Assembly: GCF_002706375.1 (NCBI RefSeq)
Contig: NZ_CP017706.1
Coordinates: 62,001 to 126,000, forward strand
Direction of reading: 5' to 3'
DNA from: Lactobacillus amylovorus DSM 20531
GTDB taxonomy: Bacteria > Bacillota > Bacilli > Lactobacillales > Lactobacillaceae
Length of the DNA stretch: 64,000 bases
A model generated the notes under the pieces. The model worked only from the letters and a program-made list of their open reading frames with translations, was not told where the DNA came from and did not search any database. The translations under genes were made by a program, and so were the position numbers. How positions within the stretch are numbered: the stretch's first letter is position 1; each line of letters begins with the position of its first letter. Shown here one piece after another: positions 53,469-63,313 of this stretch.

Positions 53469-53545
53469 TTTATTAACCCTTCCCATTTATTAAATTCAAT
53501 GCTTAATACAGAAAATTATAGCATAAAAGCATTGAATTACGCACC

Positions 53546-53962
53546 CTATTCTGTCTTTTCAAGGGATGCAGATGTTTGGGCAATTTCATTTAATTGCTTG
53601 ATAAATAAAGTTGAGGCATCTTGATCAAGATAGACAAACAAGCCCTTTTCTATTTCAGCAAGCACGTCTTTTAACTCTTTTGCCTTTTTTATTCCTTCAT
53701 CATTAAGACTAACAATTTTGCTAGAGTCTTTTTCTGAGCGCGCAATCTTTATATAATTTTGCGTCTTTTTTTGTTGTAATTGACGACTCAAAGTAGACAA
53801 AGAAATATTTAAAGCTTCAGCTAATTTTCCCATTGCCAAAGCTTGATTATGAGTTTCATCAAAATACAATAGAATTCTTGTTTGTGAAATATTTAAGCCA
53901 CATTTGTGATTTATTTCCTTTTTAATTTGATCTGCGATCGTACTAAAAAATAATACATCCAT
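53546..53962 (-). CDS. MarR-family transcriptional regulator
   Basis: 138 residues. The winged helix-turn-helix is MGKLAEALNISLSTLSRQLQ, followed by the wing with IKIARSEKDSSKIVSLNDEG, where the Asp and following residues match the MarR wing. It forms dimers that repress nearby or distant genes, but no obvious target sits next to it (degV downstream, rqcH divergent). ATG 53962. Confidence 0.9.
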   Translation of the reverse strand: MDVLFFSTIADQIKKEINHKCGLNISQTRILLYFDETHNQALAMGKLAEALNISLSTLSRQLQQKKTQNYIKIARSEKDSSKIVSLNDEGIKKAKELKDVLAEIEKGLFVYLDQDASTLFIKQLNEIAQTSASLEKTE

Positions 53963-54239
53963 ATATATGTCCTTTTTCCCAAAAGTAGTGTTTGCTACAG
54001 TTGTATTTTATCATTTAATGGGTACTTTGATAATACTATTTGAGAACAAACTTTCAGATTTCAGCTTTAAGCACTATGTGAAACAATATAGCATTAATTT
54101 TATTTTAACGTTTGTGAAACATATTATACATAAGCTTATACTTATGTATTAGATTTAATTAATGTTGGGCTGGAATATTAATATTTTAGAAATAGCTAAA
54201 TTACTGTTATAATATTAGACGTATTTTGAGGTGATATAT

Positions 54240-55934
54240 ATGGCATTTGATGGATTATTTATCCATAGTTTATTACAAGACTTGACTCCTACCTTAGTAG
54301 ACAGTCGCTTATCAAAAATTTATCAACCATTTGATCAAGACCTAGTTTTAATTTTCAGAAAAAATAGAAAGAATTATCAATTCTTAATTTCAGCTAATGC
54401 ACAATATCCAAGAATGTATTTAACTGATCAATCAATTGCTAATCCAGATAAAGCTCCTATTTTTGTAATGGTGCTGAGAAAGTACTTAGAAGGTTCAGTT
54501 TTACAATCTATCGAGCAAGTAGGTTTAAATCGTATCGTGAACTTCCATTTTAGCAATCGAAATGAACTTGGTGACCAAGTAAAACTTGTTCTTTCAGTCG
54601 AATTAATGGGTCGACACAGTAATGTCATTCTTTATGATCAACAAGACAATCATATTATCGACTTATTGAAGCGAATCAATCCGGATGAAAACAGAGCTCG
54701 CATTCTTTTGCCAAAAGCAAAATATGAATTACCTCCTCTAAAGCCGGGCTTAAATGGACTAACTTTATCTGAAAATGAATTTAAGCAATTGAGTTCCAAA
54801 TACCAACCTGATGAGTTGGCTAAACAAATGGATGGTTTAGATCGAGACGATCGCAATGAATTAATTGGCTATCTTGAAGATGATTACAGCTATTCATCCT
54901 TTAAGACGTTTTTTGATCAATTCAATAATCCACGTGCTTTTGTTTTAAAAACTCCTAGAAACAAGAGAAAGATTTTTTGTTATCTCCCTTATCATTTGGA
55001 TCTTGAAAAAGAAAGTTCTAATCCTGATCTAAATAAAGGACTAGATGACTTTTACGAATATCAAGCAACGCGTGATTGGGTAAAGCAACGTGCCAGTCAA
55101 GTAGAACGAGTTGTCAAAAACGAGCAAAAGAAGCTAAGTAAAAAAGTCAAAAAATTAGAGAAGCAACTCGATTTAGCTGAAAATTCTGAAGGCTACCGAA
55201 TCAAAGGTGAAATCTTAAATGCAAACTTGTCTCAAGTCAAACCTGGAATGACCAAAATATCATTACCTAACTACTATGAGAACAATGTACTAATAGAGAT
55301 CAAACTTGATCCCGCCCTTTCCCCTGCTCGTAATGCTCAAAAATACTTTACTCGTTATAAGAAATTAAGAGATTCCATTAAGCACGTTAATGAGCAGATC
55401 AAAATTGCCAAAGGAAATTTGCGCTACTTTGATTCTATTCAAACAGCAATTGATAATGCTGATCCACAAGATATCGATCAAATTAATGACGAATTAATCA
55501 ATCAAGGCTATATTCGTAAACAAAAGAAAAACAAGCGTCGCAAGAAGATTACTGAACGTAATTTGAATGAGTTTAAACTCTCATCAGGTAAGCACGTCTT
55601 AGTTGGTAAGAACAACTATCAAAATGATTGGTTAACTTTAAAGAAGGCTAACAAGTCTGATTACTGGTTCCATGTTAAAAACATGCCTGGTTCTCACGTA
55701 ATCTTGCGTGATGATCAACCAACTGACCAAGATATTAAGGAAGCAGCAGAAATTGCGGCTTTCTTCTCCAAAGGGAAAGATTCAGCCCATGTCCAAGTCG
55801 ACTATGTTCAAGATAAACGGGTCAAGAAGCCAAACGGTGCTAAACCTGGTTTTGTAATTTATACAGGTCAAAATTCGATCGAGGTTACTCCTCATGAAGA
55901 TGAGATAATGGCTAAGAAAGTCGAGAAAAAATAA
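54240..55934 (+). CDS. rqcH: Ribosome quality control protein RqcH (NFACT family, formerly fibronectin-binding protein A)
   Basis: 564 residues. RqcH binds stalled 50S subunits and directs alanine tailing of the nascent chain. The NFACT-N domain has MAFDGLFIHSLLQDLTPTLV and the conserved LVLSVELMGRHSNVILYD. A coiled-coil middle (about 280-420, rich in KKLEKQL-type heptads) follows. The C-terminal NFACT-R domain has LVGKNNYQNDWLTLKKA, SDYWFHVKNMPGSHVIL and HVQVDYVQDKRVKKPNGAKP. ATG 54240 has GAGGTG upstream. Confidence 0.94.
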   Translation: MAFDGLFIHSLLQDLTPTLVDSRLSKIYQPFDQDLVLIFRKNRKNYQFLISANAQYPRMYLTDQSIANPDKAPIFVMVLRKYLEGSVLQSIEQVGLNRIVNFHFSNRNELGDQVKLVLSVELMGRHSNVILYDQQDNHIIDLLKRINPDENRARILLPKAKYELPPLKPGLNGLTLSENEFKQLSSKYQPDELAKQMDGLDRDDRNELIGYLEDDYSYSSFKTFFDQFNNPRAFVLKTPRNKRKIFCYLPYHLDLEKESSNPDLNKGLDDFYEYQATRDWVKQRASQVERVVKNEQKKLSKKVKKLEKQLDLAENSEGYRIKGEILNANLSQVKPGMTKISLPNYYENNVLIEIKLDPALSPARNAQKYFTRYKKLRDSIKHVNEQIKIAKGNLRYFDSIQTAIDNADPQDIDQINDELINQGYIRKQKKNKRRKKITERNLNEFKLSSGKHVLVGKNNYQNDWLTLKKANKSDYWFHVKNMPGSHVILRDDQPTDQDIKEAAEIAAFFSKGKDSAHVQVDYVQDKRVKKPNGAKPGFVIYTGQNSIEVTPHEDEIMAKKVEKK

Positions 55935-55970
55935 AAAGGACATGCTTAAAAGCATATCCTTCAACATATA

Positions 55971-56000
55971 AGCAAGATCTATCTAGATCTTGCTTTTTTA
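55971..56000. terminator. Bidirectional terminator between rqcH and carB
   Basis: AGCAAGATCTA pairs with TAGATCTTGCT (2-nt loop), followed by TTTTTT. Confidence 0.88.
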
Positions 56001-56009
56001 TTATTCAAA

Positions 56010-59000
56010 TTAAATTGGTTGAGTTGTTAAAGCTAAGGACTCTAAAACATCCAAAATCAATTCTGCTGTTTCGATACTAGAAAAGACTGGAATATGCGTG
56101 TTCAAAGCTTGATCTCTAATTCGTAACGCATCTTCGCTTGCTGCATCAGATAAGTTAGTAATATTGACAACCATTACAATTTTATGTTGGCGAATTTTAT
56201 CCAGCAACTTACGTGGATCATCATGAACTTTTTCAACTACTCCAGTTGTAATACCGGCTTCCGCAAACATGTTAGCAGTGCCTTCAGTTGCAATCAGCTT
56301 GAAGCCCAGTCTATCAAATCTGCGTGCCAGCTTAGTAACTCTCTCCTTATCTTCATCTCTAACAGAAATAAAGATAGTACCATAACTAGGAATATGTAAA
56401 TCACTTGCTTCATATCCCTTATACAAAGCTTTAGCCAAATGAGTGTCTCGACCCATTACGGAACCGGAAGATTTCATATTTGAATCAAAAGTATTACCAC
56501 TACTATAGTTCAAAAATGAAAAGACAGGCATTTTAATATGAATAAAATCGCTGGTCTTCCATAACCCATTTGGATAACCCATCTCATTTAAGTTTTTGCC
56601 GATTAAAACTTCTGTTGCGCATGCAGTAATATCTTTATTTAAAGACTTAGACAAAAATGCCACGTTATGTCCTGCGTAAGGCTTAATCTGCAATAAATAT
56701 AAATTATCCCCTACAAATAAGTAGTGCAAATTGAAAATTCCTCGTGTTTTCATTTGCTTGATTAACTTGATAGATTCTTTTTCAATCTTATCTTGTTGCT
56801 CAAGGGATAAATTCTGTGGCTTAATAACTGCAATAGAATCTGACGCATGTGAACCTGTCTGTTCCAAGTGTTCAATAATACCCGGAAGCGTGACATTTTC
56901 ACCATCTGAAATTGCAGTTACTTCATATTTATTTCCTTCAATGAAACGAGAAACTAAAATCTTATCAAGCTGATTTTCGTTTAAATACTTTTCAATCGCA
57001 GGAACATCATAGACAACAGCAGATTTTTGCTTGATTTCTTTGTTCATTCCACCAATTAAGATTGGAAAGCCATATTCATTTGCAAAGGCAAACACATCAT
57101 CTGGATTGTATGTATTTAATGATGGAACTCGTTTTAAATTAGCAATCTCTTGATTCAATAAATTAGCAATCTTATCACGAGGATCAGAAGCTTGATCTTG
57201 ACCAATTACATGTAGGCCACATTCTTCTAATTTTTTGCTTAATGCGCTTATTCTTTTACCAGAAAACTGCAACAAGACATCAGTGATTTTTTCTTTTCTA
57301 GTAATAGTCAAAATGTTCTCTAGCGTGATTGATTCAAAATAAACTCGATCTATATCTTTATTTCTTGAAGAAACAGATTCATCATTGTTAGAAAGTAATA
57401 CTGTAACATAGCCATTCTTATGTAAAGTTTTTGCGGCATGAGCAATCATATAGTCGAATTCACTGGTAACTGAAACTTGTAACGGCAACATTCCCAAAAT
57501 TAGAATCTTTTTCTTAGCATCCAAGGCATGAGCTTCGTTTTGAACATTATAAGCACTGTAGTAGGCACATACATTGGGCTTATAAATACCTGCTGAGCCA
57601 TCGATCTTAAGGAAAGATGGTTTTAGATTAAAGCGATCGATTATTCGATGAATATCATCTACAGAGCGATCCAAAATCTTAGCTAACAATGGATTGAAAA
57701 AGCCATATACCTTGGCTTCTTCAATTAAATCCGTAGAAAGACGATCCTTATTTTCGTAAAGCTTTTGACCTATTTCAATAATATGCAGTAACTTTTGATA
57801 ATAAATGGGATGCAAGTGCGTAATCTCTTGCAATTTTGCATACGGAATGTCTTGATTAATTGCAGCAAGCAGATTGATTAAATGCAATTCGTTGGGATGC
57901 ATAATGTCATCCATTATCTCATCATTAGATTTATGAATCTCTTTAATAAATGCATTCCAACCAAGCTCTAGATTGATCGTGGCATCAATTGCCTTTAAAA
58001 AGGCAGTTTCAAAATTGCGACCAACACCCATTGCTTCCCCACTGGCTTGCATTCGGTTGCTTAACTCATAATGGTTATAACCAGATTCCGTAAATGACCA
58101 ATATGGCATCTTTATTGCGACAGCATCAAGCGTTGGTTCAATTGCCGCATTCAAGCCGGATAAAGGATCAGTAATTTCATTTAACCGATAACCGATAGCC
58201 ACTTTACTTACGATATAACCAACATCATATAATCCAATTCGTTGTGCCCAAACTGAACTACGTGTTAAACGAGGACGAATAGTTAATAATTTAGACTTGA
58301 TTTGAGTACCATGATGCTTTATCGCAAAATGAAAACTAGCAAAGCCTACTAAATCTAACTTATCAGTAATTCTTTTGATTTCTTCACGCAATTCTTGAAT
58401 ATGATCGTTATTCAAGGTTAATGAAGGCATTACCACAGCCGAGTCACCCGAATTAATAGCAACTGATTCAACCGATCCGGCAAAATTGATAAATACTAAA
58501 TTGCCGTCTTTATCTCGAATGACATCGACAATTATTTTTTCCCATGCGGAAAGATCTTCAATTAAGCGATAGTTCTTCCAAGTAAAGTTGTCGTTTTGAC
58601 TCTCGTTCTTAAAGTAAGCAATCAATGCTACAGGATCTTTGAATCTGAGATGTTCATTATGAACAAAACGATTATATTTTGTTACTAAAACTGGAAAGGC
58701 AATTCTTTGCTTTAACTCTTCCGGAGTAATATTTAGATTATCCGGAATACTTTGATTTAATTCCCAAGACTTACTGGTTTTGACCCCTAATTTTTCTAGG
58801 AAATCGGTTCTCTTCTGTTGATCACCCATTTGCAAAGTTTTGGAATTTAGAGTCAATAATTGGATCCCCATTTGTTCCAAAATGCCATCTTGCAATAATT
58901 TATGAGCAACCTTTAGTCCATTAGTTGAACCATAAGCCGTAATGATGGCATCGGGTTCTTCCATTCTTAAAATTCGCTTTAAGAAATCCAAAGTCATTGG

Positions 59001-59201
59001 CTCAAGGTAAACAGTAACGTCTGGTCTTTTATCAGTAGAAATAGTAGCTGGATTAGGATTAACTAAAACAACTTGAATGCCTTCTTCCGTGAGTGCATCA
59101 ATTGCTTCAGTTGCCATAAGGTCCATTTCGGCTACACTTCCAATTAAAGTAGGTCCTGAGCCGATAATTAATACTTTATCTAAGTCGTTTTCTAATGGCA
59201 T
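56010..59201 (-). CDS. carB: Carbamoyl-phosphate synthase large chain-like protein with degenerate ATP sites
   Basis: 1063 residues, the full CarB layout: two synthetase halves and a C-terminal MGS-like domain (EGTANMFAEAGI). The fold is clear from GSGPTLIGSVAEMDLMATEA, NPATISTDKRPDVTVYLEP, NSGDSAVVMPSLTL and ASDSIAVIKP. The key residues are not there. In half 1 the glycine-rich loop (RPSFTMGGSGGG in E. coli) is TKYNRFVHNEHL (174-185), and the EMNPR metal-ligand motif is TIRPR, so Glu is Thr307 and Asn is Arg309. In half 2 the RPSYVLGG loop is GGMNKEIK and EVNPR is QIKPY (Gln and Lys near 836-838). Catalysis is doubtful, yet the frame is uninterrupted. It is last in the operon after carA, 3 nt apart. 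Confidence 0.9.
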   Translation of the reverse strand: MPLENDLDKVLIIGSGPTLIGSVAEMDLMATEAIDALTEEGIQVVLVNPNPATISTDKRPDVTVYLEPMTLDFLKRILRMEEPDAIITAYGSTNGLKVAHKLLQDGILEQMGIQLLTLNSKTLQMGDQQKRTDFLEKLGVKTSKSWELNQSIPDNLNITPEELKQRIAFPVLVTKYNRFVHNEHLRFKDPVALIAYFKNESQNDNFTWKNYRLIEDLSAWEKIIVDVIRDKDGNLVFINFAGSVESVAINSGDSAVVMPSLTLNNDHIQELREEIKRITDKLDLVGFASFHFAIKHHGTQIKSKLLTIRPRLTRSSVWAQRIGLYDVGYIVSKVAIGYRLNEITDPLSGLNAAIEPTLDAVAIKMPYWSFTESGYNHYELSNRMQASGEAMGVGRNFETAFLKAIDATINLELGWNAFIKEIHKSNDEIMDDIMHPNELHLINLLAAINQDIPYAKLQEITHLHPIYYQKLLHIIEIGQKLYENKDRLSTDLIEEAKVYGFFNPLLAKILDRSVDDIHRIIDRFNLKPSFLKIDGSAGIYKPNVCAYYSAYNVQNEAHALDAKKKILILGMLPLQVSVTSEFDYMIAHAAKTLHKNGYVTVLLSNNDESVSSRNKDIDRVYFESITLENILTITRKEKITDVLLQFSGKRISALSKKLEECGLHVIGQDQASDPRDKIANLLNQEIANLKRVPSLNTYNPDDVFAFANEYGFPILIGGMNKEIKQKSAVVYDVPAIEKYLNENQLDKILVSRFIEGNKYEVTAISDGENVTLPGIIEHLEQTGSHASDSIAVIKPQNLSLEQQDKIEKESIKLIKQMKTRGIFNLHYLFVGDNLYLLQIKPYAGHNVAFLSKSLNKDITACATEVLIGKNLNEMGYPNGLWKTSDFIHIKMPVFSFLNYSSGNTFDSNMKSSGSVMGRDTHLAKALYKGYEASDLHIPSYGTIFISVRDEDKERVTKLARRFDRLGFKLIATEGTANMFAEAGITTGVVEKVHDDPRKLLDKIRQHKIVMVVNITNLSDAASEDALRIRDQALNTHIPVFSSIETAELILDVLESLALTTQPI

Positions 59202-59204
59202 AAT

Positions 59205-60260
59205 CTACTCCATCATTTGTACAAAATAATCAAAAATTTCATCTGCATCATGAGTTCCTGGTGCACCTTCAGGATTGAAAGCAGTGGCAATCAGTTTATC
59301 TTTAGTATTCCAAAAGCCGGCCATTAATTCACTGTGAAGGTCAAAGTACTCACGATTCATGTTCATTTTAATACTATCAGGTAAAACCAATTGATCAATA
59401 TTCATTGAAGTTTGCCAAATAGTATTAGTATTTTGTTCAATTACCGGATAATTGATTCCATTAAATTCTTGTGGTAGATCCACTAATTCAAAATCCAAAT
59501 AATCACTTAGTGCTAAGAAACCTAATCCAATACCTAAGATTGGATATTTACCATAGAATTTATCCAAAATTGAACTAAGCTGATTGATAGCCTCGTCAGG
59601 CTTACCTGGTCCATTCGAAATAATAATTCCTTCAGGTCTTAGGTTTTCAATATCGGCAGCACTAACGTTATAAGGTAAAACAGTAGCGTTTACTTTTCTT
59701 AAGGACAAAGCCCTTAACATTGAGTGCTTTAGTCCCAAATCAATTACCGCCACAGTTTTACCTATGTTTGGGGATGCATAAGCATTTTTAGTTGAGACCA
59801 TAGCCGATTTATTTTTAGGTAACACCAATGCCTTAATTTGATCAAAAGCGTGTTCATCATCGGTATCCATAATAGAAGCTTTAATTGTTCCTTCTTCCAT
59901 CAGACGATGAACTAATGCACGAGTATCTACCTTAAAAATAGCTGGGATCTTCTTCTCCTTTAAAAATGAACTCAAATCTTCAAAGTTTTCACTATCAGAA
60001 ATGTTTAAGGCAATATCGTTGGCAATAATTCCTTTGACGGTTGGATCAATACTTTCATAGTCGATAGCGTTAATCCCATTATTACCAATCATAGGAGAAG
60101 TAAATACTAAAATTTTTCCAGCATTAGTGGGATCGGTTAAGGCTTCTTGGTAACCAAAATTGGTAGTTTGAATTGCCAATTCACCGGTAGAAATAATATT
60201 GGCGCCTATCCCCTCACCTGGGAAAGAACTGCCATCTTCCAAAATCAAATAACGCTTCAT
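59205..60260 (-). CDS. carA: Carbamoyl-phosphate synthase small chain-like protein lacking the glutaminase triad
   Basis: 351 residues. The N-terminal CarA domain is recognisable (LEDGSSFPGEGIGANIISTG, GYQEALTDPTNAGKILVFT, FKVDTRALVHRLMEEGT). The C-terminal class I glutamine amidotransferase domain has IISNGPGKPDEA. The nucleophile motif GICLGHQ is GIGLGFL, so Cys is Gly245 and the adjacent His is Phe248. The distal HPEASPGPHD is NPEGAPGTHD, so the catalytic His is Asn329 while Glu331 stays. Glutaminase activity should be lost. It lies directly after the RluD-type gene (4-nt gap) and before carB, the usual place of the pyr operon, but pyrR, pyrP, pyrB and pyrC are absent. Confidence 0.9.
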   Translation of the reverse strand: MKRYLILEDGSSFPGEGIGANIISTGELAIQTTNFGYQEALTDPTNAGKILVFTSPMIGNNGINAIDYESIDPTVKGIIANDIALNISDSENFEDLSSFLKEKKIPAIFKVDTRALVHRLMEEGTIKASIMDTDDEHAFDQIKALVLPKNKSAMVSTKNAYASPNIGKTVAVIDLGLKHSMLRALSLRKVNATVLPYNVSAADIENLRPEGIIISNGPGKPDEAINQLSSILDKFYGKYPILGIGLGFLALSDYLDFELVDLPQEFNGINYPVIEQNTNTIWQTSMNIDQLVLPDSIKMNMNREYFDLHSELMAGFWNTKDKLIATAFNPEGAPGTHDADEIFDYFVQMME

Positions 60261-60264
60261 TTTA

Positions 60265-61173
60265 TCACTTGTTTTTTTCTAATTGAGCTAATGTTTCTTG
60301 AAAAATCTGAGGTGGTTCGACAGAAAATTCCATCCATTTACCAGTTCTAGGATGTTTAAAGCCTAAAACTTTGGCATGTAAAAATTGACCGTTACCTTTT
60401 AACGTTTTTATTGGTCCATATAATGGATCACCTGCCACTGCGTGACCAATATAGTCAAGATGCACTCTAATTTGATGAGTACGTCCTGTCTCAAGTTGAC
60501 ATTCGATTAAACTATATCCTTTAAACTGCTTTAAAACCTTAAAGTGGGTAATTGCCTTCTTGCCTCTTTCAACAACGGCCATCTTCTTACGATCATATGG
60601 ATTACGACCAATTGGTGCATCAATGGTCCCATTTTCTTCACTAAAATTGCCATGAACAATTGCCCAATAAATTCGTTTGTTAGTTTTATGGGCTAATTGA
60701 TCCTCTAATGATTCACGAGCCTTGGCATTTTTAGCAATCATCAAAAGACCAGAAGTATCTTTATCGATTCTATGGACAATTCCAGGTCTAAACCCTTCAG
60801 GAGATTTCGCTAAATCTTTTGTATGATACAAAAGTGCATTAACCAATGTATGATCTGGATGACCTGGTGCGGGATGCACTACCATGCCCTGAGGTTTATT
60901 AACCACAATCACATCGTCATCTTCATAAACAATATCAAGTGGGATATCTTCGGGAACAACATCCAATGGTTTTATCGCTGGAACATTAACTTCAATTTGA
61001 TCCCCTGCTTGTACCTTATAGGAAACTTTCTCCTTCTTTTGGTTGACTAGGATATTGTCATCTTGAATCAATTCTTTAACTCTGGTTCTTGATAAATCTG
61101 GTATCTGTTCTGAAACAAATTTATCTAAACGACCATGTTCATCTTTTACTTCAAGTAGATATTTTTTAGGCAT
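60265..61173 (-). CDS. RluD-family 23S rRNA pseudouridine synthase
   Basis: 302 residues. The N-terminal S4 RNA-binding domain (GRLDKFVSEQIPDLSRTRVK) is followed by the catalytic domain with VVHPAPGHPDHTLVNALLYH and the active-site Asp in RPGIVHRIDKDTSGLLMIAK, then ECQLETGRTHQIRVHL. ATG 61173 has AAGGAAGA upstream and overlaps the lspA stop by 8 nt; the frame from 61200 is not the start. The lspA-rluD pair is standard in Firmicutes. Confidence 0.94.
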   Translation of the reverse strand: MPKKYLLEVKDEHGRLDKFVSEQIPDLSRTRVKELIQDDNILVNQKKEKVSYKVQAGDQIEVNVPAIKPLDVVPEDIPLDIVYEDDDVIVVNKPQGMVVHPAPGHPDHTLVNALLYHTKDLAKSPEGFRPGIVHRIDKDTSGLLMIAKNAKARESLEDQLAHKTNKRIYWAIVHGNFSEENGTIDAPIGRNPYDRKKMAVVERGKKAITHFKVLKQFKGYSLIECQLETGRTHQIRVHLDYIGHAVAGDPLYGPIKTLKGNGQFLHAKVLGFKHPRTGKWMEFSVEPPQIFQETLAQLEKNK

Positions 61174-61630
61174 TTTCGTCTTCCTTATCTGCAAAAACAA
61201 TTAAGTAAATGAAAATAATGATCACGCCTACAGTAATCGCACTGTCTGCAATATTAAAAATATTGAAGTGAATGAAGTCTAATTGAAGCATATCAATCAC
61301 ATATTTCAAGTGAATTCTATCGATAAAATTACCAATGATTCCACCTAAAACTAAGGATAAACCAACATCAAACAATGCGTTCTTATATTTCTTATTGAAA
61401 AGGAAATACAAGCAAACAGCAATTGCGACAACACTAATGAAATAAAAGAGCCACATTTGACCCGTCAAAATATTCCAAGCAGCACCATTATTTTGCAAGT
61501 AATTAAAGGAAAGGATGCCTGGAATAACTTGATGAACTTCACCTATTGTGTAATTAGTTACAATATAACTTTTTAGCCCTTGATCGGCTAAAATTACGAA
61601 TAACGAAATTAATAAATATAAAAACTGCAT
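61166..61630 (-). CDS. lspA: Lipoprotein signal peptidase (signal peptidase II)
   Basis: 154-residue membrane protease that cleaves prolipoproteins before the lipidated Cys, such as the DUF5052 protein in this window. Four hydrophobic helices. The conserved motifs are NNGAAWNILTG, GGIIGNFIDRIHLKYVIDML with the first catalytic Asp, and FNIADSAITVG with the second. It starts 3 nt after fhs and is coupled to the RluD-type gene. Confidence 0.95.
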   Translation of the reverse strand: MQFLYLLISLFVILADQGLKSYIVTNYTIGEVHQVIPGILSFNYLQNNGAAWNILTGQMWLFYFISVVAIAVCLYFLFNKKYKNALFDVGLSLVLGGIIGNFIDRIHLKYVIDMLQLDFIHFNIFNIADSAITVGVIIIFIYLIVFADKEDENA

Positions 61631-61632
61631 TT

Positions 61633-63309
61633 TTAGAACAATCCGCCGATTTTACCATTATTGTCTACATCGATATCAAGAGCTGCTGGATGTTTAGGCA
61701 AACCTGGCATATCTAATACATGACCTGTAGTAACTACGATAAAGCGTGCACCGTTTTTCAAGCTTACACCTTTAACATGTAAATTAAAATCTGTTGGTGC
61801 ACCCAACTTTTTCTTATCATCACTAAATGAATATTGCGTCTTGGCAATGATGACAGGAAACTTGTCTTTACCTAAATCATGCAAAGCTTGAATTTGTTTT
61901 TTAGCTTTTTCTGAGTATTCAACTCCTGTAGCATGATAAATCTTAGTAGCTACCTTTTTGATTTTGGTCTTAACGTCATCATCATCGTCATAAGTTGGGG
62001 TTAAGTCTGCTTTACCTGAATCTGCTAAAGCTACAACTTCTTCAGCTGCTTTCACGCCACCTTTTGAACCATCATCATGATAGTTAACAACTTCTGCTTT
62101 AATACCTTGCTCTTCAACAAGTTCCTTTAAGAGATTTAATTCTGATTCAGTATCAGTATCAAAGTGATTAATTAAAACCATGACTGGAACATTATATGAA
62201 CGCATATTATTCATGTGGCGTTCCAAATTCTTAAAGCCTTCTTTTAATGCATCTAAGTTTTCTTCGTCTAAGTGATCAGTTGAACCTAGAACTTGATATT
62301 TAAGTGCACGTACTGTGGCTACAACAACGGCAGCATCAGGCTTTTTATCTAAGTGCTTGGAAACAAAGTCCATAAACTTTTGTCCACCTAAGTCACTACC
62401 AAATCCTGCTTCAGTTAAAACGTAATCGCTTAAGTGCATTGCCAAGTTAGTAGCAATTACAGAGTTGGCACCATGAGCAATATTAGCAAATGGTCCGCCA
62501 TGCACCAAGGCTGGAGTATGTTCAAGAGTTTGAACCAAGTTTGGCTTTAAAGCATTAGATAAAAGAGCTGCAATTGCTCCTTGGAAACCAAGTTGTTTTA
62601 CGTAAACTGGTTGATCATCCTTGGTATATCCAACAAGCATATCGCCGATTCTTGCTTTAAGATCATCAATATCATTTGCCAAACACAAAATAGCCATTAA
62701 TTCATTAGCTACAGTAATTGCAAAACTAGATTGGTGTTCAACTCCATTAAATTTGGAGCCTTCACCAACAGTAATTTTTCTCAAAGCACGGTCGTTAACA
62801 TCAAGACCACGTTTTAACAAGATACGATCAGGATCAATATCAAGGCTATTGTCTTGGTAAATATAGTTATCAACTAAGGCAGCTAAAGTATCGATTGCGG
62901 CAGTTAAGGCATGCATGTCACCAGTAAAATGCAAATTGATGTCTTCCATTGGAATAATTTGCGCCATACCACCACCAGTAGCACCACCTTTAAGACCAAA
63001 AACAGGACCCATTGAAGGTTCACGCAATGCAATCATCGTATTTTTATGTAATTGATTCTTGATAGCGTCCCCTAAGCCAATAGTGATTGTAGATTTTCCT
63101 TCTCCTGCTGGAGTTGGAGAAATAGAAGTTACCAAAATCAACTTACCTAAGTGTTTATTTTGGCGAATTCGATTGATTGCTGACCAACTGATCTTAGCCT
63201 TATCGTAACCATATGGTTCAAGATCTTCTTTCTTTAAATCAACCTCAGCAGCAATTTCATTGATTGGTAATTCATTTGTTTCTTGTGCGATTTCAATATC
63301 TGACTTCAT
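61633..63309 (-). CDS. fhs: Formate-tetrahydrofolate ligase
   Basis: 558 residues. Makes 10-formyl-THF from formate, THF and ATP for purine and fMet-tRNA synthesis. The family signatures are the P-loop [20 protein letters not shown] and the central [19 protein letters not shown]. Also present are [19 protein letters not shown] and the C-terminal [13 protein letters not shown]. The length is normal. It starts 4 nt after the stop of the upstream membrane protein gene and 3 nt before lspA, so it is part of a six-gene transcript ending with carB. Confidence 0.96.
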   Translation of the reverse strand: MKSDIEIAQETNELPINEIAAEVDLKKEDLEPYGYDKAKISWSAINRIRQNKHLGKLILVTSISPTPAGEGKSTITIGLGDAIKNQLHKNTMIALREPSMGPVFGLKGGATGGGMAQIIPMEDINLHFTGDMHALTAAIDTLAALVDNYIYQDNSLDIDPDRILLKRGLDVNDRALRKITVGEGSKFNGVEHQSSFAITVANELMAILCLANDIDDLKARIGDMLVGYTKDDQPVYVKQLGFQGAIAALLSNALKPNLVQTLEHTPALVHGGPFANIAHGANSVIATNLAMHLSDYVLTEAGFGSDLGGQKFMDFVSKHLDKKPDAAVVVATVRALKYQVLGSTDHLDEENLDALKEGFKNLERHMNNMRSYNVPVMVLINHFDTDTESELNLLKELVEEQGIKAEVVNYHDDGSKGGVKAAEEVVALADSGKADLTPTYDDDDDVKTKIKKVATKIYHATGVEYSEKAKKQIQALHDLGKDKFPVIIAKTQYSFSDDKKKLGAPTDFNLHVKGVSLKNGARFIVVTTGHVLDMPGLPKHPAALDIDVDNNGKIGGLF

Positions 63310-63313
63310 TAAG

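Noticed and set aside
6687..60877. GGGATGC as a KOPS-type FtsK orienting sequence
   Set aside because: Orientation is mixed on the left of the dif candidate (7 minus, 6 plus) and minus-heavy just right of it, so a clear polarity towards dif is not seen in this window. Kept only as an over-represented motif.
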